Part shown: piece by piece, positions 6,280 to 7,684 of the stretch
Layout of the letters: every line of letters starts with the position of its first letter
How positions within the stretch are numbered: position 1 is the first letter of the stretch
Assembly: GCA_013362295.1 (NCBI GenBank)
Contig: JABFWJ010000128.1
Span: 1-7,684 of the forward strand
Direction of reading: 5' to 3'
From: Thermoleophilia bacterium
GTDB lineage: Bacteria; Actinomycetota; Thermoleophilia; Gaiellales; Gaiellaceae
DNA: 7,684 nt
Translations under genes and position numbers: made by a program
The notes under the pieces: generated by a model
The model's input: the letters and a program-made list of their open reading frames with translations, nothing else
Database searches by the model: none
Told to the model about the DNA's origin: nothing

Positions 6280-7400
6280 TGACGACGCGCACGAAGCCAC
6301 CGTTCCGGGCCGACCACGTCGGCAGCCTGCTGCGGCCGGCCGCGCTGCTGCAGGCGCGCGAGGACTTCGCCGCGGGGCGGATCGACGCGACGGAGTTGCG
6401 GGGGATCGAGAACGAGGCGATCCGCGCGATCGTGCGCAAGCAGGAGGAGATCGGCCTGCGATCGGCGACCGACGGCGAGTTTCGGCGCGCGTCGTGGCAC
6501 ATGGACTTCATCTACCAGCTGGACGGCGTCACGCAAGAGGCCGGGCACCTCACCGTCAAGTTCCACAACCCGGAGGGCGACATCGAGTTCACGCCGGCGG
6601 CGATGCACGTCAACGGGAAGCTCGGCGTCTCGAACGTGATCTTCGGCGACGCGTTCGTGTTTCTGCAGGAGACGGTGACGACGAACCTCCCGAAGCTGAC
6701 GATCCCGTCGCCGAGCATGGTCCACTACCGCTCCGGGAAGGCACACATCGACTCGGACGTCTACCCGACGCTCGACGAGTTCTGGGCCGACCTGACCGCC
6801 GCGTACCGCGAGGAAGTGCGCCGGCTCGGCGAGCTCGGCTGCACGTACCTCCAGTTCGACGATACGAGCCTCGCGTACATGAACGACCCGCACCAGCGCG
6901 ACTACATCGAGTCGATCGGCGGCGACCACGACCGCCAGCACATCGAGTACATCCATCACATCAACGAATCGCTCGCCGAGCGGCCGGCCGGGATGAGCGT
7001 GACGACGCACATGTGCCGCGGCAACTTCCGCTCGTCGTGGGCGGCAGAGGGAAGCTACGACTTCGTCGCCGAGGCGCTCCTCAACGAGCTCAAGGTCGAC
7101 GGCTACTTCATGGAGTGGGACGACGAGCGCTCGGGCGGCTTCGAGCCGCTGCGCTTCCTGCCGAAGGGCGAGAAGCAGGTGGTGCTCGGCCTCGTGACCA
7201 CGAAGACCGGCGAGCTCGAGGCGAAGGACGAGCTGAAGCGGCGCATCGAAGAGGCGTCGCAGCACGCCCCGATCGAGCAGCTGTGCCTTTCGCCGCAGTG
7301 CGGCTTCTCCTCCACCGTCGAGGGGAACGAGCTGACGGAGGAGCAGCAGTGGGCGAAGCTGCGCCTGATCGTCGAGGTTGCGGAGGAGGTGTGGGGCTGA
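6279..7400 (+). CDS. Short MetE-family zinc thiol-transferase, substrate unknown
   Basis: This 373-residue protein matches only the catalytic C-terminal barrel of cobalamin-independent methionine synthase (MetE, about 750 residues). The MetE zinc ligands are all present: His244 and Cys246 in THMCRG, Glu279 in FMEWDD, and Cys341 in SPQCGF. It begins with HVGSLLRP (13-20), and TDGEFRR at 64-70 is another family landmark. QFDDTSL at 191-198 stands where MetE has a DEPAL motif that holds homocysteine, so the substrate may differ. Such proteins activate a thiol on zinc; relatives include YxjG/YxjH-like proteins, folate-independent core methionine synthases and epoxyalkane:coenzyme M transferase. 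Its role in a pca/pob operon is not known to me. The ATG at 6279 shares one base with the pobA stop, behind a GGAGGAG sequence. Family membership is firm; function is open. Confidence 0.85.
   Translation: MTTRTKPPFRADHVGSLLRPAALLQAREDFAAGRIDATELRGIENEAIRAIVRKQEEIGLRSATDGEFRRASWHMDFIYQLDGVTQEAGHLTVKFHNPEGDIEFTPAAMHVNGKLGVSNVIFGDAFVFLQETVTTNLPKLTIPSPSMVHYRSGKAHIDSDVYPTLDEFWADLTAAYREEVRRLGELGCTYLQFDDTSLAYMNDPHQRDYIESIGGDHDRQHIEYIHHINESLAERPAGMSVTTHMCRGNFRSSWAAEGSYDFVAEALLNELKVDGYFMEWDDERSGGFEPLRFLPKGEKQVVLGLVTTKTGELEAKDELKRRIEEASQHAPIEQLCLSPQCGFSSTVEGNELTEEQQWAKLRLIVEVAEEVWG
7382..7389 (+). promoter_or_regulatory. Ribosome binding site for the benzoylformate-decarboxylase-like gene
   Basis: GGAGGAGG sits just before the GTG at 7391. 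The first GGAGG (7382-7386) has a spacing of 4 bases, which is short but usable. It lies inside the end of the MetE-like gene and supports the 10-base overlap. Confidence 0.5.
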
Positions 7401-7684
7401 CCGTCCGCGAGGCCGCGTTCGACGTCTTTCGGCGTCGCGGCCTCACGACGCTGTTCGCGAACCCCGGCTCGACCGAGGTCCCCTTCCTCACCGACCTCCC
7501 CGCCGACCTCGAGTTCGTGCTCGGCCTGCACGAGGGCGCCGTTGTGAGCCTCGCCGGCGGCTACGCGCTCGCGCGGCGCCGGCCGTCGCTCGTCCTCCTG
7601 CACACGACCGCGGGTCTCGGCAACGCGGTGAACGCGATCACGACCGCTCGGGTGAATCGCACGCCGCTCGTGATCCTCGTCGGC
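7391..7684 (+). CDS. Benzoylformate-decarboxylase-like ThDP enzyme, N-terminal fragment
   Basis: The first 98 residues of a thiamine-diphosphate enzyme are visible; the gene runs off the right edge. The order GLTVREAAFDVF, FANPGSTEVPFL (22-33), LHEGAVV (46-52) and LLHTTAGLGNA (69-79) closely parallels Pseudomonas benzoylformate decarboxylase MdlC. Ser27, Glu48 and His71 fall on that enzyme's Ser26, catalytic Glu47 and His70, with a constant offset of one. A serine in NPGS and a histidine before the TAG stretch favour a benzoylformate-decarboxylase-type enzyme over acetolactate synthase, though other members of that group remain possible. It would release an aromatic aldehyde for the dehydrogenase at the left end. 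The start is GTG at 7391, overlapping the previous gene by 10 bases; no other in-frame start precedes the conserved region. Confidence 0.85.
   Translation, partial: MGLTVREAAFDVFRRRGLTTLFANPGSTEVPFLTDLPADLEFVLGLHEGAVVSLAGGYALARRRPSLVLLHTTAGLGNAVNAITTARVNRTPLVILVG

Larger units (their letters stand above)
1..7684 (+). other. Single aromatic-catabolism operon (protocatechuate / 4-hydroxybenzoate)
   Basis: Eleven plus-strand genes run head to tail across the whole window with no gap larger than 3 bases. Seven consecutive junctions (pcaI/J, J/H, H/G, G/B, B/D, D/C, C/pobA) are 4-base overlaps of start and stop codons (GTGA or ATGA). The pobA/MetE-like junction shares one base (TGATG) and the MetE-like/decarboxylase junction overlaps by 10 bases. 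This implies one transcript with translational coupling. No promoter or terminator is visible inside, so both should lie beyond the edges. Gene content gives the route from an aromatic aldehyde through 4-hydroxybenzoate and protocatechuate to 3-oxoadipyl-CoA. The final thiolase PcaF and any regulator are absent from the window. Confidence 0.9.

Noticed and set aside
5044..6300. Long open frame on the minus strand opposite pobA (about 418 codons)
   Set aside because: It mirrors pobA, whose cofactor and substrate motifs are intact. The antisense product has no recognisable motif and is the usual by-product of G/C-biased third codon positions.

Overview
The window is a very GC-rich, essentially fully coding piece of one plus-strand aromatic-catabolism operon. 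It carries a near-complete protocatechuate branch of the beta-ketoadipate pathway, flanked by genes that would feed it. The organism is most likely a high-GC actinobacterium. Codon third positions are almost all G or C, GTG and TTG starts are common, and the 3-oxoadipate CoA-transferase is of the glutaconate-CoA-transferase-like type that I recall from actinobacterial pca clusters. I cannot place it more precisely. A deep-branching group such as Thermoleophilia is only a guess.

Layout, left to right, all on the plus strand: the C-terminal end of an aromatic aldehyde dehydrogenase (1-226); pcaI (230-1042) and pcaJ (1039-1764), 3-oxoadipate CoA-transferase; pcaH (1761-2465) and pcaG (2462-2932), protocatechuate 3,4-dioxygenase beta and alpha; pcaB (2929-4074), carboxymuconate cycloisomerase; pcaD (4071-4751), enol-lactone hydrolase; pcaC (4748-5107), carboxymuconolactone decarboxylase; pobA (5104-6279), 4-hydroxybenzoate 3-monooxygenase; a short MetE-family zinc protein of unknown substrate (6279-7400); and the N-terminal 98 residues of a benzoylformate-decarboxylase-like ThDP enzyme running off the right edge (7391-7684).

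The genes read as a convergent pathway. The decarboxylase would turn an aryl glyoxylate such as 4-hydroxybenzoylformate into an aldehyde. The dehydrogenase would oxidise this to 4-hydroxybenzoate, and PobA would hydroxylate that to protocatechuate. PcaHG opens the ring, PcaB, PcaC and PcaD convert the product to 3-oxoadipate, and PcaIJ activates that to 3-oxoadipyl-CoA. The thiolase PcaF, a regulator and a transporter are not in the window.

There is no intergenic space longer than 3 bases, and seven consecutive junctions are 4-base ATGA or GTGA overlaps, so promoter and terminator must lie outside. The least explained item is the MetE-like gene: its zinc ligands are intact, but nothing in the known pathway calls for a methyl- or alkyl-transferase. 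I saw no RNA genes, mobile elements, CRISPR arrays or notable repeats.
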